Assembly: GCA_049324875.1 (NCBI GenBank)
Contig: JBMONC010000049.1
Coordinates: 1-64,000 of the forward strand
Direction of reading: 5' to 3'
DNA length: 64,000 nucleotides
DNA from: JAWLHU01 sp049324875
GTDB taxonomy: Bacteria; Bacillota; Sulfobacillia; Symbiobacteriales; Symbiobacteriaceae
Positions 39,767 to 48,256 of the stretch are shown here, one piece after another; position 1 is the first letter of the stretch, and the number at the start of each line of letters is the position of its first letter. The notes under the pieces were generated by a model. It searched no databases. It was given only the letters and a program-made list of their open reading frames with translations, and had not been told where the DNA came from. The position numbers and the translations under genes were made by a program.

Positions 39767-39778
39767 CTGTGCCCAGCC
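39767..39778. mobile_element. Right prophage attachment junction inside sat
   Basis: Going from the right, the sat reading frame matches the family through ALCRKNYG and then loses all similarity near 39,774-39,778 (CAGCC on the + strand), directly beyond the integrase stop. Serine integrases exchange at a 2-bp core, so the crossover is expected within this stretch. The matching junction, with the missing sat end, should lie left of position 1. Confidence 0.75.
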
Positions 39779-40615
39779 GTAGTTCTTCCGGCAGAGGGCG
39801 TGCCAGACCGCCTCCCGGGGGCCGGCGTAGCGCATCGCCGCCGGAAAGACCGAGAGCAGCGTCCGGTCGGCGGGGAAGTAGCCCTCCAGGATCGCCGTGT
39901 AGGCCCTCATCCGGATCTCGGCCGGGATGTCGTCGGGCTTGGTCTCCCCCACCAGCGGGTGGAGGAGCAGCCCGTCGCAGATCTCCAGGGCGCACTTCTG
40001 GATGTACTCGTGGGCGCGGTGCACCGGGTTCCGGGTCTGGAAGCCCACCACCCGCTGCCAGCCCTTCTCGGCAAAGGCAGCCCGGGTCTCGGCGGGGGTG
40101 AGATGGTAGGCCGGAAAGGCGGGCTTGACCCGGTCCACCAGCCAGACCTCGCCGCCGAGGTAGACCTCCCCCTGCTCCATCAGCCGCCTGACGCCGGGGT
40201 GGGCGAGGTCGGCGGTCCGGTAGCACTGAAGCGCCTCCAGCTCCTTGTCGTAGCTGAACTTCTCGGCGATCCGCATCAGGGCCATGAGCTTGCCGTCGGG
40301 CGACTCCAGGGCGATCTCCTGCCCGGCGCTCAGCGGGGCGGCCTGCTCCCGGGAGACCGCCAAGGTGACCGGCAGCGCCCAGAGCAGCCCGCCGGCCAGC
40401 CGCATCTCCCGGAGCACCGACTCGTAATCTTCGCGGGTCATGAAGCCGGTGAGGGGCGAGAGGGCGCCGTCGCCGATCATCTCCAGGTCGGCCGCCTCCC
40501 GGCTGTCCAGCCGGATGCGGGCCAGGCGCGCCGCCCGCTCGATGGCCTCGGCCCGCTCAGCGCCCCGCAGCCACCGGTTGATCAGGGAACCGCCGTGGGG
40601 GGCGATCTGCTTCAT
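39774..40615 (-). pseudogene. sat: ATP sulfurylase, N-terminal part, cut by the prophage
   Basis: About 280 residues from ATG 40615 remain. ATP sulfurylase makes adenosine 5'-phosphosulfate from sulfate and ATP. The catalytic QTRNPVHRAHE motif and the following LLLHPLVGETKPDDI and AMRYAGPREAVWHALCRKNYG are intact. The family then needs GRDHAG-like motif and about 100 more residues, which are missing; the remaining frame to 39464 is phage sequence. In the lysogen the enzyme should be inactive, unless the prophage excises. It is the third gene of the operon with the MFS transporter and APS reductase. Confidence 0.9.
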
Positions 40616-40627
40616 GCTCCCCACCCC

Positions 40628-41329
40628 CTACTTGTGCAGCCCGCACTCGGTCTTCTGGTGGCCCGACCAGCGACCGGCCCGCGGGTCCTCGCCCGGCTTG
40701 ACGGGGCGGGTGCAGTGGGTGCAGCCGATGGAGGGGTACCCCTGATCGTGCAGCACGTTGTAGGGGACGTTGTTCTCCAGGATGTACCGCCAGACATCCT
40801 TCTCCTTCCAGGGGGCCAGCGGATTGACCTTCACCAGGTTGAACTTGGCGTCCCACTCCACCACCCTGGCGTTGGCCCGGAAGGGCGACTGCTCCCGGCG
40901 GATGCCGGTGATCCAGGCCTTCAGACCGGCCAGGGTCCGGGTGAGGGGCTCCACCTTGCGGATGGCGCAGCAGGCGTCGGGGTCCCGCTTCCAGAGTTCG
41001 TCACCGTGACGTGCCGCCTGCTCTTCCGGGGTCAGGGCGGGCAGCACCTGCTCCATGCGGATCTCGTACCGGTCCCGGACCTGCTCAATCACCTGATAGG
41101 TCTCGGGGAAGAGGAAGTTGGTGTCCAGGTAGAAGAGCTTGGCGCCCTTCTGGAGCTTGCTGATCATGTCGACCAGGGCCACATCCTCCGCCCCGAAGGA
41201 GCAGGCGAGGGCGATCTCGTCGGGGCCGAACTGGGCGAAGGCCCATCGCAGGACCGCCGCGGGCCCCTCCGCCTCCAGCTCAGCGCTGACCGCTTCGAGC
41301 TCCGCCGGCGTCCAGGTCTTCTCAGCCAT
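40628..41329 (-). CDS. cysH: Assimilatory adenylylsulfate (APS) reductase
   Basis: 233 aa. ALACSFGAEDVALVDMI and FYLDTNFLFPET are the substrate-binding parts of the PAPS/APS reductase fold. DACCAIRKVEPL and GCTHCTRPV provide the four cysteines of a 4Fe-4S cluster, marking the APS-type enzyme. The end KTECGLH carries the catalytic Cys. It reduces APS to sulfite. It lies between the MFS gene and sat, 12 bp before the latter, so it depends on the gene that the prophage interrupts for its substrate. Confidence 0.93.
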   Translation of the reverse strand: MAEKTWTPAELEAVSAELEAEGPAAVLRWAFAQFGPDEIALACSFGAEDVALVDMISKLQKGAKLFYLDTNFLFPETYQVIEQVRDRYEIRMEQVLPALTPEEQAARHGDELWKRDPDACCAIRKVEPLTRTLAGLKAWITGIRREQSPFRANARVVEWDAKFNLVKVNPLAPWKEKDVWRYILENNVPYNVLHDQGYPSIGCTHCTRPVKPGEDPRAGRWSGHQKTECGLHK

Positions 41330-41377
41330 ATCGTTCAGGTAGCCTCCTTCGATCCGTGGATGACGGGGGTTCCACCG

Positions 41378-42568
41378 TCACGGTATGCGGATCGGAGCGG
41401 GAGGGTCACCGGGCCGGGGGAGTCCCTCGGCGGCCGGGCTGCACCAGCGGACCCAGAGGAGCGCCACGGCGACGGCCACCCAGCCGGTTGCCAGGTAGAT
41501 CAGCTGGACCGGCTCGAGGTAGGCGGCGGCGGGGAAGGCGGCGGAGACCAGCAGGCTGAAGCCCATGCCCTGGAAGGAGAGGATGGTTGCCCGCTGCTCG
41601 GAGGGGATCGCCTCGTTGATCCGGGCGTTCAGGGTGGGCGAGATCAGCCCGTCCAGGCCGTCGCCCACGATGAAGGCGGCGGCGCCGGTCCAGCTGCGGC
41701 TCCAGCCCATCGCCACGTAGAGCGCCGCCTGGGCCAGGGGGGCGAAGCGGAGCCAGGCCATGGCGGTGGAGCGGCTGAGCCGCTCGGCGATCCAGCCGGT
41801 GAGGGAGGTGACCAGCCGGGTCAGGCTGAAGACGATGCCGGCCCCCACCATCGAGAGGCCGATGGCCGGGAAGTAGACCTGGCCGAACTGGCCGGTCATC
41901 GCCCCCACGGCGTTGTAGGCCCAGCTGAAGCCGATCATCAGCAGCACCGGCGGGTGGTTCCGCAGGTAGCGGAGGGCGGTCCGGGTGTGGCACCAGATGT
42001 CCCGGCCGGCGGCCCCCTCCTTCGGGGCGGCCCGCCTCTCCGCCATCCCCCGGACAACGGCCACCGCCAGCAGGCTCAGGGCGGCCCGGCTGAGGAAGGG
42101 GGCGGTCTGATGCTGCTCGTAGAGCCAGCCGGCAATCAGCGGGGCGGCCGCCAGGGCGGCCATCTGGATGGCGGAGGCCCGGGCCAGCGCCCGCCGGGCA
42201 TACTCCGCCCCGCCGATCCCGTGGGCGGTCTCGTAGAGCAGGGCGGTGTCCGCCCCGGAGAGGAAGGTGCCACCCAGGCCCGAGAGGGCCATCACCAGGC
42301 AGGCGGTCAGGGTGTCGTCGATCAGCAGGTAGCCGAAGCCGGAGCAGGCGCCGATCAGCAGGCCGATGATCATGGAGCGGCGGCGTCCCAGCATGTCCGC
42401 CAGGACCCCGGTGGGCACCTCCCCCAGCAGGATCGCCAGGTGGTAGGCCGATTCGGCCCAGCCGGGGTTGCCCCCGCGGGCGACGACAAAGGCAAGCCAG
42501 CTGGTCCAGCCAAACTGAAGCCCGTTGATCAGGGCATAGATGTAGTAGCGAAGCAGGGTGCTCTGCAC
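41378..42568 (-). CDS. MFS transporter of the sulfur-assimilation operon
   Basis: 396 aa from GTG 42568, eight bases after GGAGG (the longer frame start is discarded). About twelve hydrophobic segments, with the MFS loop motif after helix 2 (GVLADMLGRRRSMI) and a related one after helix 8. The substrate cannot be read from sequence. As the first gene of the operon behind a Cys-rich leader peptide, a sulfur compound or cysteine-related solute is likely. Confidence 0.8.
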   Translation of the reverse strand: MQSTLLRYYIYALINGLQFGWTSWLAFVVARGGNPGWAESAYHLAILLGEVPTGVLADMLGRRRSMIIGLLIGACSGFGYLLIDDTLTACLVMALSGLGGTFLSGADTALLYETAHGIGGAEYARRALARASAIQMAALAAAPLIAGWLYEQHQTAPFLSRAALSLLAVAVVRGMAERRAAPKEGAAGRDIWCHTRTALRYLRNHPPVLLMIGFSWAYNAVGAMTGQFGQVYFPAIGLSMVGAGIVFSLTRLVTSLTGWIAERLSRSTAMAWLRFAPLAQAALYVAMGWSRSWTGAAAFIVGDGLDGLISPTLNARINEAIPSEQRATILSFQGMGFSLLVSAAFPAAAYLEPVQLIYLATGWVAVAVALLWVRWCSPAAEGLPRPGDPPAPIRIP

Positions 42569-42607
42569 GGAAAACGCCTCCAGAAGTGTTGTCCTTGATC
42601 TGCACAC

Positions 42608-42638
42608 AAAAAAGCGTCACCGGACGGACCGGTGACGC
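42608..42638 (-). terminator. Attenuator terminator of the sulfur operon
   Basis: Perfect 10-bp stem GCGTCACCGG / CCGGTGACGC, 5-base loop, then TTTTTT on the - strand. It lies between the leader peptide and the first structural gene, so it can stop transcription before the operon. Confidence 0.85.
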
Positions 42639-42746
42639 CTCCTGCACAGGGCGGAAGGACGCAGCCACCAACGCAGCGGCTCCCACGCGGGGAGGCTGCG
42701 GTCCGCGCCGGACCTGAAAAAGGGCATAGTACCCCCAGGTCGGCGC

Positions 42747-42815
42747 TTAGCAGCTGCCTTTGAAGGCGCGCGGGAAGCAGCAGGCGATACCCCTCGCGTT
42801 CATAATCTGAAGCAT
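42747..42815 (-). CDS. Cys-codon leader peptide of the sulfur operon
   Basis: 22 codons from ATG 42815, eight bases after an AAAGGGGGG ribosome site. Cys codons (all TGC) are at positions 12, 13 and 22, the last one directly before the stop. The next 100 bases can form alternative hairpins (GCGCCGACCTG with CAGGTCCGGCGC; CGCAGC with GCTGCG), ahead of the terminator at 42608-42638. This is the plan of a leader-peptide attenuator sensing charged tRNA-Cys. The peptide itself has no expected function. Confidence 0.7.
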   Translation of the reverse strand: MLQIMNARGIACCFPRAFKGSC

Positions 42816-42848
42816 TCGGATCGCCCCCCTTTCCGCACAACTTCAGTT

Positions 42849-42877
42849 ATTATAACACGGACGGTTCCCAAGGGCAA
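42849..42877 (-). promoter_or_regulatory. Promoter of the sulfur operon
   Basis: On the - strand TTGCCC (42872-42877) and a perfect TATAAT (42849-42854), 17 bp apart, 34 bp before the leader peptide start. Confidence 0.8.
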
Positions 42878-42988
42878 GGTGCGACAGGACCACCGGGTTC
42901 ACCCCGGGGCGAGAAGCGGCCGGCGGCTGTACCCGATCCCTCTCCTCCCCCGTCTTTGGGGTGAGGTCTCCAAAGGAGGGATTCCACC

Positions 42989-43507
42989 ATGGCTTCGCTG
43001 ATTGAGTGCATCGGCTCCCAGATCCTGCGCGAGGCGCAGGTCGTCGAGAAGCTCTCCGCACCGGCGGCTCAGAGGCTCCACCGGAACCTGGGGCTCGTCA
43101 CGGTCATCACCCTGGCGGTGCTGACCGGCGGCCTGCTCCTCTTCTTCCTGGAGGGGGCGCCGCATCCTGCGGTGGGGCGGGAGGTCCTCACCCCCGATGC
43201 CTGCCGCAGCCTCCTCACCCTGGCAGGCTCCGGCCTGGTGATCGCCGGCTACTACCCGGTCATCCTGGGCCGGCTCTACCGGCTCTGGGTGACCCGGCGG
43301 GCTTACTACGCCGGGATCGCCCTGGCCAGCCTCTCCGGCGTCGCCCTCGGCCCGAGCCTGGGGCTCAGCCTGACCAGCCTGGCTCCCCTGCTGATCATGG
43401 CGACCCTCTCGCCGGAGCAGGCGGCCAATCCCGCCTGTGCGTGGGCAGCGCCGGCATGTGCCTGCGGAAAGGCGCCCAAGCGAGGCAGATCGCGGCGGCG
43501 CGGGTAG
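42989..43507 (+). CDS. Membrane protein of unknown function
   Basis: 172 aa from ATG 42989 after AAAGGAGG. Hydrophobic segments at about 34-54, 76-97 and 105-130 are visible, the C-terminus is Cys/Ala then Arg/Lys-rich. It is divergent from the sulfur operon and ends in a hairpin before cysK. No family recognised. Confidence 0.6.
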   Translation: MASLIECIGSQILREAQVVEKLSAPAAQRLHRNLGLVTVITLAVLTGGLLLFFLEGAPHPAVGREVLTPDACRSLLTLAGSGLVIAGYYPVILGRLYRLWVTRRAYYAGIALASLSGVALGPSLGLSLTSLAPLLIMATLSPEQAANPACAWAAPACACGKAPKRGRSRRRG

Positions 43508-43515
43508 GAGCAGAA

Positions 43516-43542
43516 GGAGCCACTCCCAGGCGGGGTGGCTCC
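43516..43542. terminator. Hairpin between the membrane protein gene and cysK
   Basis: GGAGCCAC / GTGGCTCC arms, with further GC pairs in the loop and CTTCC after. It separates two convergent genes. Confidence 0.6.
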
Positions 43543-43548
43543 CTTCCA

Positions 43549-44484
<936 letters not shown>

Positions 44485-44551
44485 CGAAGAATCCCCTCCT
44501 CAGCCCTATTTCCTACTTTGCCAATCGGAAATACGGATTTATCTGCTCACT

Positions 44552-44579
44552 ATTATAGCACGGATTTCCGCCCTGTCCA
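44552..44579 (-). promoter_or_regulatory. cysK promoter
   Basis: TATAAT on the - strand (44552-44557) and TGGACA (44574-44579), 16 bp apart. The 70-bp leader contains AT-rich direct elements that might bind a CymR-like regulator. Confidence 0.6.
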
Positions 44580-44644
44580 GGGGTAGTCTGCCCGGAAAAG
44601 GGCCCGGTCCAAGCGCCCAGAGCGCCAGGACCGGGCACGCAGCG

Positions 44645-45373
44645 CTATTGGCCGCAGAGGGGACACCGCTCGCTCCGGCTGACCGGCACCTCCCGGAAGC
44701 GGGCCTCCCAGCCATCATACCCGAAGATTCGCCCGGTGATGGGCGAGCCGATCCCCAGGATCAGCTTGACCGCTTCGGTGGCGGCGACCACGCCCACCAC
44801 GCCCGCCGCAGCGGCGACGCTCTGCCCCTCGCCCTCCGGCCGGAGGCCCAGTGACAGCGCCCGGTCCGGCTCCACGCAGCCCAGGCAGGGCTCACCCGGC
44901 TTGTAGGCGAAGGCCGCCCCGCCTCCCCCGTGGGCAGCGGCGAAGACCGCCATCCCACCCACCCGGAGGACCTCCCGCTGGAGCCCCGTCCAGTCGCCGG
45001 CGGAGGCGACCAGCACCTGGTGCTCCGCCACGGCGCCGATCACGTCGCTCTCCCGGTCCAGCACCAGCACCTCGGCAGCCGGGTTGATGGCCGCCAGCGG
45101 CTCCCGGGCCGAGCGGGCCCGGGGCATGCCCACCCGGTGCCGGTCATGGGCGATGGCCCCCTCCAGGTCGGCGGGGGTGACCAGGCCGCCGTCCCAGAGG
45201 GTCAGCTTGCCGATCCCGGCCGCCGCCAGGTAGAGCGCCGCCGCCGATCCGGCAGGGCCGAGGCCCGCCAGGAGGACCGAGCCGGCCTTCAGCTTCCGCT
45301 GGCCCCGCCCCCCCACCTCGGGGAGGATGATGTGCCGGCTGTACCGCAGAATCTCCTGCTCCGACAGGCTCAT
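44645..45373 (-). CDS. ThiF/MoeB-like E1 paralogue without catalytic cysteine
   Basis: 242 aa from ATG 45373 (ATGA overlap with the upstream gene). The nucleotide-binding start VLLAGLGPAGSAAALYLAAA is present, as are zinc cysteines CLGC and CPLCGQ. The conserved NLQRQ-like motif is replaced by DLEGAIAHD, and the position of the catalytic Cys (SCAEAGV in the partner) reads SVAAAAGV. So it probably cannot form a thioester with a sulfur-carrier protein. It may be a regulatory or structural half of a heterodimer with the upstream protein. Confidence 0.8.
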   Translation of the reverse strand: MSLSEQEILRYSRHIILPEVGGRGQRKLKAGSVLLAGLGPAGSAAALYLAAAGIGKLTLWDGGLVTPADLEGAIAHDRHRVGMPRARSAREPLAAINPAAEVLVLDRESDVIGAVAEHQVLVASAGDWTGLQREVLRVGGMAVFAAAHGGGGAAFAYKPGEPCLGCVEPDRALSLGLRPEGEGQSVAAAAGVVGVVAATEAVKLILGIGSPITGRIFGYDGWEARFREVPVSRSERCPLCGQ

Positions 45374-46131
45374 TCGGCCACCCCCCCGCAGAACCACTCG
45401 TAGTCGATCAACTCACGGATGGTGGGCTGGTCGCCGCAGACGGCGCAGGCCGGGTTCCGCTTGATCTGCACCTCGGCCACGTCCATCTCCAGCGCATTAT
45501 ATATTAGAAGCCTTCCGTTCAGACTCCGGCCGCGCCCGGTGAGCAGCTTGAGCGCCTCCATCGCCATCAGGCTGCCGACGAAGCCGGGGAGGACGCCGAT
45601 CACGCCCGCTTCGGCGCAGGAGGGCACAGACCCCGCGGGCGGGGGCGTGGGATAGAGGCAGCGGTAGCAGGGGCCCGCTCCCGGCTGGAATACGGTGATC
45701 TGCCCGTCGAACCGGAAGATGGAGCCGTGAACCTGGGGCCGCCCGGTCAGGACGCAGGCATCGTTGACCAGGTAGCGGGTGGCGAAGTTGTCGGAGCCGT
45801 CCACGATCAGATCATACTGGCGGAAGAGCTCCAGGGCGTTCTCCCGGGTGAGGGCCACCGGATGGCGCTCCACCACCACCTCGGGCCGCAGCCCGGCCAC
45901 CTTGTCGGCGCCGCTCTCCACCTTGGGCCGGCCCACATCGCCGGTGAAGTGGAGCACCTGGCGCTGCAGGTTGGAGAGGTCGACACGGTCCATGTCGCAG
46001 AGGCCGAGACGCCCGACCCCCGCGGCCGCCAATTGGTAGGCGATGGGCGAGCCCAGCCCCCCGCAGCCGATCAACAGCACCGAGGAACGGGCCAGCCGCT
46101 CCTTCTCTGCCGGCGAAAAGACGTCTTCCAT
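45370..46131 (-). CDS. moeB: MoeB/ThiF-type sulfur-carrier adenylyltransferase
   Basis: 253 aa. LLIGCGGLGSPIAYQL is the ATP-binding loop, DLSNLQRQVLH the conserved Arg region, VDGSDNFATRYLVND the metal/ATP region, and PSCAEAGVIGVLPG carries the likely catalytic Cys. CYRC and CAVCG bind zinc. It activates the C-terminus of a ubiquitin-like sulfur carrier (MoaD, ThiS or CysO type). The carrier gene is not in the window. Next to cysK, a part in cysteine or cofactor sulfur transfer is plausible. Confidence 0.88.
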   Translation of the reverse strand: MEDVFSPAEKERLARSSVLLIGCGGLGSPIAYQLAAAGVGRLGLCDMDRVDLSNLQRQVLHFTGDVGRPKVESGADKVAGLRPEVVVERHPVALTRENALELFRQYDLIVDGSDNFATRYLVNDACVLTGRPQVHGSIFRFDGQITVFQPGAGPCYRCLYPTPPPAGSVPSCAEAGVIGVLPGFVGSLMAMEALKLLTGRGRSLNGRLLIYNALEMDVAEVQIKRNPACAVCGDQPTIRELIDYEWFCGGVAE

Positions 46132-46217
46132 ATTATACCAATTCCTCTCAGCGATGTCAAGCTACCCTATTCTACCATGATCGGTTCGGGGCCTTCTGGT
46201 CATGCAGAGAAGTGAGG

Positions 46218-46530
46218 TGGTTTGTCTTTGCCACGGATTACACGGATTACACGGATGAAGACATAACAACTACAATGATGGGGTTCGTGCCCTTTTCATC
46301 AGGGGTGCTGGTGCGAAGCACCGCACCATGGTGGTTACACAGATTACACAGATTAAACAGAAAAATGAGCGACTATGGGGACGGTGTTATTTTCATCAGT
46401 GAGTGCTGATGCGGCAATCATGGGGGGTTATGCGGGACAAATACACGGTGGTTGCTCGTTTTCATACGTGCTGCCGGTGCAAAGCACCGCATGGCAGCAA
46501 GGCCCGGACGCTCTTTGCGCCCGGGCCTTG
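46218..46530. repeat. Intergenic repeats of GATTACA type and GGTGC/GCACC elements
   Basis: Contains CACGGATTACACGGATTACA (46227-46250 region), then CACAGATTACACAGATTAAA further on, and two similar segments GGTGCRAAGCACCGCA near 46,310 and 46,475. A GGCCCGG/CCGGGCC hairpin lies at about 46,500-46,533. The AT-richer composition and word repeats set it off from coding DNA. No gene is seen. Similar GATTACA-like intergenic elements occur in many bacterial genomes. Confidence 0.6.
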
Positions 46531-46539
46531 CCGCACCGC

Positions 46540-46968
46540 TTATGAAGGAAGCCTTCCCCAGGTCGGGGACATCTTATACATCGCCTGGAAGCCCATCTCG
46601 GGCGTGACCACTTGGAAGCCGAAGGGGGCGTAGAACACCTCGTTGCCGGGGTCGGCCAGCAGGACCGTGTTCTGCACGTGCTCGTAGCCCTCCAGCACCC
46701 GACGCATCAGCTCCGTGCCGATCCCCTTCCGCTGGTAGTCAGGCCGGAGCAGGATCTCGTGCAGGAAGAGGCAGAACTCGCCGTCGGTGATGATCCGGGC
46801 CCAGCCGAGCAGCCGCTCCCCTTCCCAGGCGCTGACGATGCGCTGGGAGTTGGCGTGGGCCCGCTGGACCCGCTCCGGGAGGTGCTGGGCGAACCAGCCA
46901 AGCTCCCGGTAGAGGTCCAGCACCTGCTCCAGGGGGAGCGGGCGGTCGGTCTCATAGCGGATCGCCAT
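46540..46968 (-). CDS. GNAT-family N-acetyltransferase
   Basis: 142 aa from ATG 46968; the longer upstream frame runs into the neighbour. LLGWARIITDGEFCLFLHEI and LLRPDYQRKGIGTELMRRVL show the acetyl-CoA binding loop (Q-x-x-G-I-G), and EVFYAPFGFQVV the last strands. Substrate unknown. Confidence 0.85.
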   Translation of the reverse strand: MAIRYETDRPLPLEQVLDLYRELGWFAQHLPERVQRAHANSQRIVSAWEGERLLGWARIITDGEFCLFLHEILLRPDYQRKGIGTELMRRVLEGYEHVQNTVLLADPGNEVFYAPFGFQVVTPEMGFQAMYKMSPTWGRLPS

Positions 46969-46993
46969 GGGGCGCAACCCCCTCTGTGAGTCG

Positions 46994-47185
46994 TTAGAAG
47001 CCAAAGCGGAGAGCGACACTCGGGGCGAACCGGTTGAGCAGCCTGCGCAGCCGGTAGGCCTTGATGAAGCGGTCGTGGTCAGCCTTATCGGCCTCGATCG
47101 CCCGCACCATCTGCCCCTGGGTCGGAACGAGCTCCTGCAGCTCACGCTGCCGGACCTGTGCGAGCAGGATCGTCGTGTTGGTCAT
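46994..47185 (-). CDS. Small basic protein, paralogue of the next upstream gene
   Basis: 63 aa from ATG 47185 after GGAGGTG. Helical, ending in a conserved-looking LRRLLNRFAPSVALRFGF. The end resembles that of the 69-aa protein at 47205-47414. Both follow an ABC transporter operon. Function unknown. Confidence 0.6.
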   Translation of the reverse strand: MTNTTILLAQVRQRELQELVPTQGQMVRAIEADKADHDRFIKAYRLRRLLNRFAPSVALRFGF

Positions 47186-47204
47186 GGTCGGTTCACCTCC
47201 GTTC

Positions 47205-47414
47205 TTAGAGCGCCAGCCGTTTTGCCAGGCCGGGGGTAAAGCGGAACAGCAGGTTCCGCAGGGTGTACATGCGGCCAAACCGCTTCAGCTTCGCCTGCTC
47301 CTGCAGGTTCTGCTGGTGCAGCACCAGGGCGTCCGCCTTGTGGAGCTGCTCAGGGGTCTCATGGAACCGGTTCGCGATCGAGCGGGTGACCATAAAGTCC
47401 ATATGGAACTGCAT
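47205..47414 (-). CDS. Small basic protein, paralogue of the downstream gene
   Basis: 69 aa from a strong ribosome site (GAGGTG). Has ANRFHETPEQLHKADALV and ends LRNLLFRFTPGLAKRLAL. It begins 32 bp after the ABC permease gene and is probably in its operon. No signal peptide. Possibly an export substrate, immunity or accessory protein. Confidence 0.6.
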   Translation of the reverse strand: MQFHMDFMVTRSIANRFHETPEQLHKADALVLHQQNLQEQAKLKRFGRMYTLRNLLFRFTPGLAKRLAL

Positions 47415-47446
47415 CTGGGATTACACCTCTTTGGGGTAGCGCCGGC

Positions 47447-48256
47447 TTAGCCGTTGCGCTTTAATTTCCCCGTCCTCAAGGCGTACCGCTCGCCCAGCTG
47501 GAAGACTTGCACCCCCAGGGGCACCAATACGACGCCGGTGATCAGCAGGTTGAAGACCTGCGGCCAGACATCGGCCAGGCCCGCCCCGCCGATCCAGGTG
47601 GCCCGGACGGCGTCGAGGCAGAAGGTGGCCGGATTGATGCGGGCAAGCGGCTGCATCCACCCCGGGAGGACGGTCACCGGGTAGTAGACGCTGGACATGA
47701 GGAGCAGCAGGCCCTGGATGATGTGCGTCGCCTGTGAGCCGCGCTCGGTGGAGATCAGCGGCAGGACGGCGGCCAGGAGCCCCAGCCCCATGAAGGAGAA
47801 GCTTGCGATCCCGAGGACCACGAAGCCTCCGATCAGGTTAGCCTTGGACATGTCAAGGTCGAAGAAGAGGATGGTGATGGCCAGGATGATCCCCGTCCGC
47901 ACCAGGGCGTAGGTGATCCCGTAAAGCCCCTGGCCCATCAGGTAGGTGAACCGGTGGACGGGCGCCATGAAGGTGTACTCGATGGTCCCCTCCCAGCGCT
48001 CCCAGGAGACGGTGTCGCCCATGATCTGAAAGAGCACGCTCAGGTAGGACCAGAGCAGAGCGCCGATCAGCAGGTAGAGCACCCGCTCCTGGCCGACGAT
48101 CCCCTGGCTGTCGACGCCGATCAGCCCGATGGTCAGGGTGGTGACCGTGCCGTAGACCAGCCAGACGATCTCCCAGCCGATATACCGGCGGGTGAGCGCC
48201 CAGTTCCGCTCAACGAAACCCTGCGTGGCGCTCAGCTGTGTGCGGAACGCGGTCAT
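47447..48256 (-). CDS. ABC-2 type transporter permease
   Basis: 269 aa with about six membrane segments (for example YIGWEIVWLVYGTVTTLTIG and IIQGLLLLMSSVYYPVTVL). Length and the motif GWMQPLARINPATFCLDAVR near the last segments fit ABC-2 permeases. It pairs with the ATPase through a 4-bp overlap. The substrate may be the small peptide made at the start of the operon. Confidence 0.85.
   Translation of the reverse strand: MTAFRTQLSATQGFVERNWALTRRYIGWEIVWLVYGTVTTLTIGLIGVDSQGIVGQERVLYLLIGALLWSYLSVLFQIMGDTVSWERWEGTIEYTFMAPVHRFTYLMGQGLYGITYALVRTGIILAITILFFDLDMSKANLIGGFVVLGIASFSFMGLGLLAAVLPLISTERGSQATHIIQGLLLLMSSVYYPVTVLPGWMQPLARINPATFCLDAVRATWIGGAGLADVWPQVFNLLITGVVLVPLGVQVFQLGERYALRTGKLKRNG

Noticed and set aside
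39800..42598. 932-codon + strand open frame over the sat/cysH/MFS genes
   Set aside because: It is the antisense shadow of three well-recognised genes; its protein is Gly/Pro/Arg/Leu-rich without domains.
42608..42877. Considered as a T-box or SAM riboswitch leader
   Set aside because: The AGGGTGG-ACCGCG T-box core and S-box motifs are not seen, whereas a well-formed Cys-rich ORF and terminator are.
46218..46360. Considered as a CRISPR array because of short repeats
   Set aside because: Repeat units are short, adjoining and irregular, without constant repeats of 24-40 bp or spacers; no cas genes.
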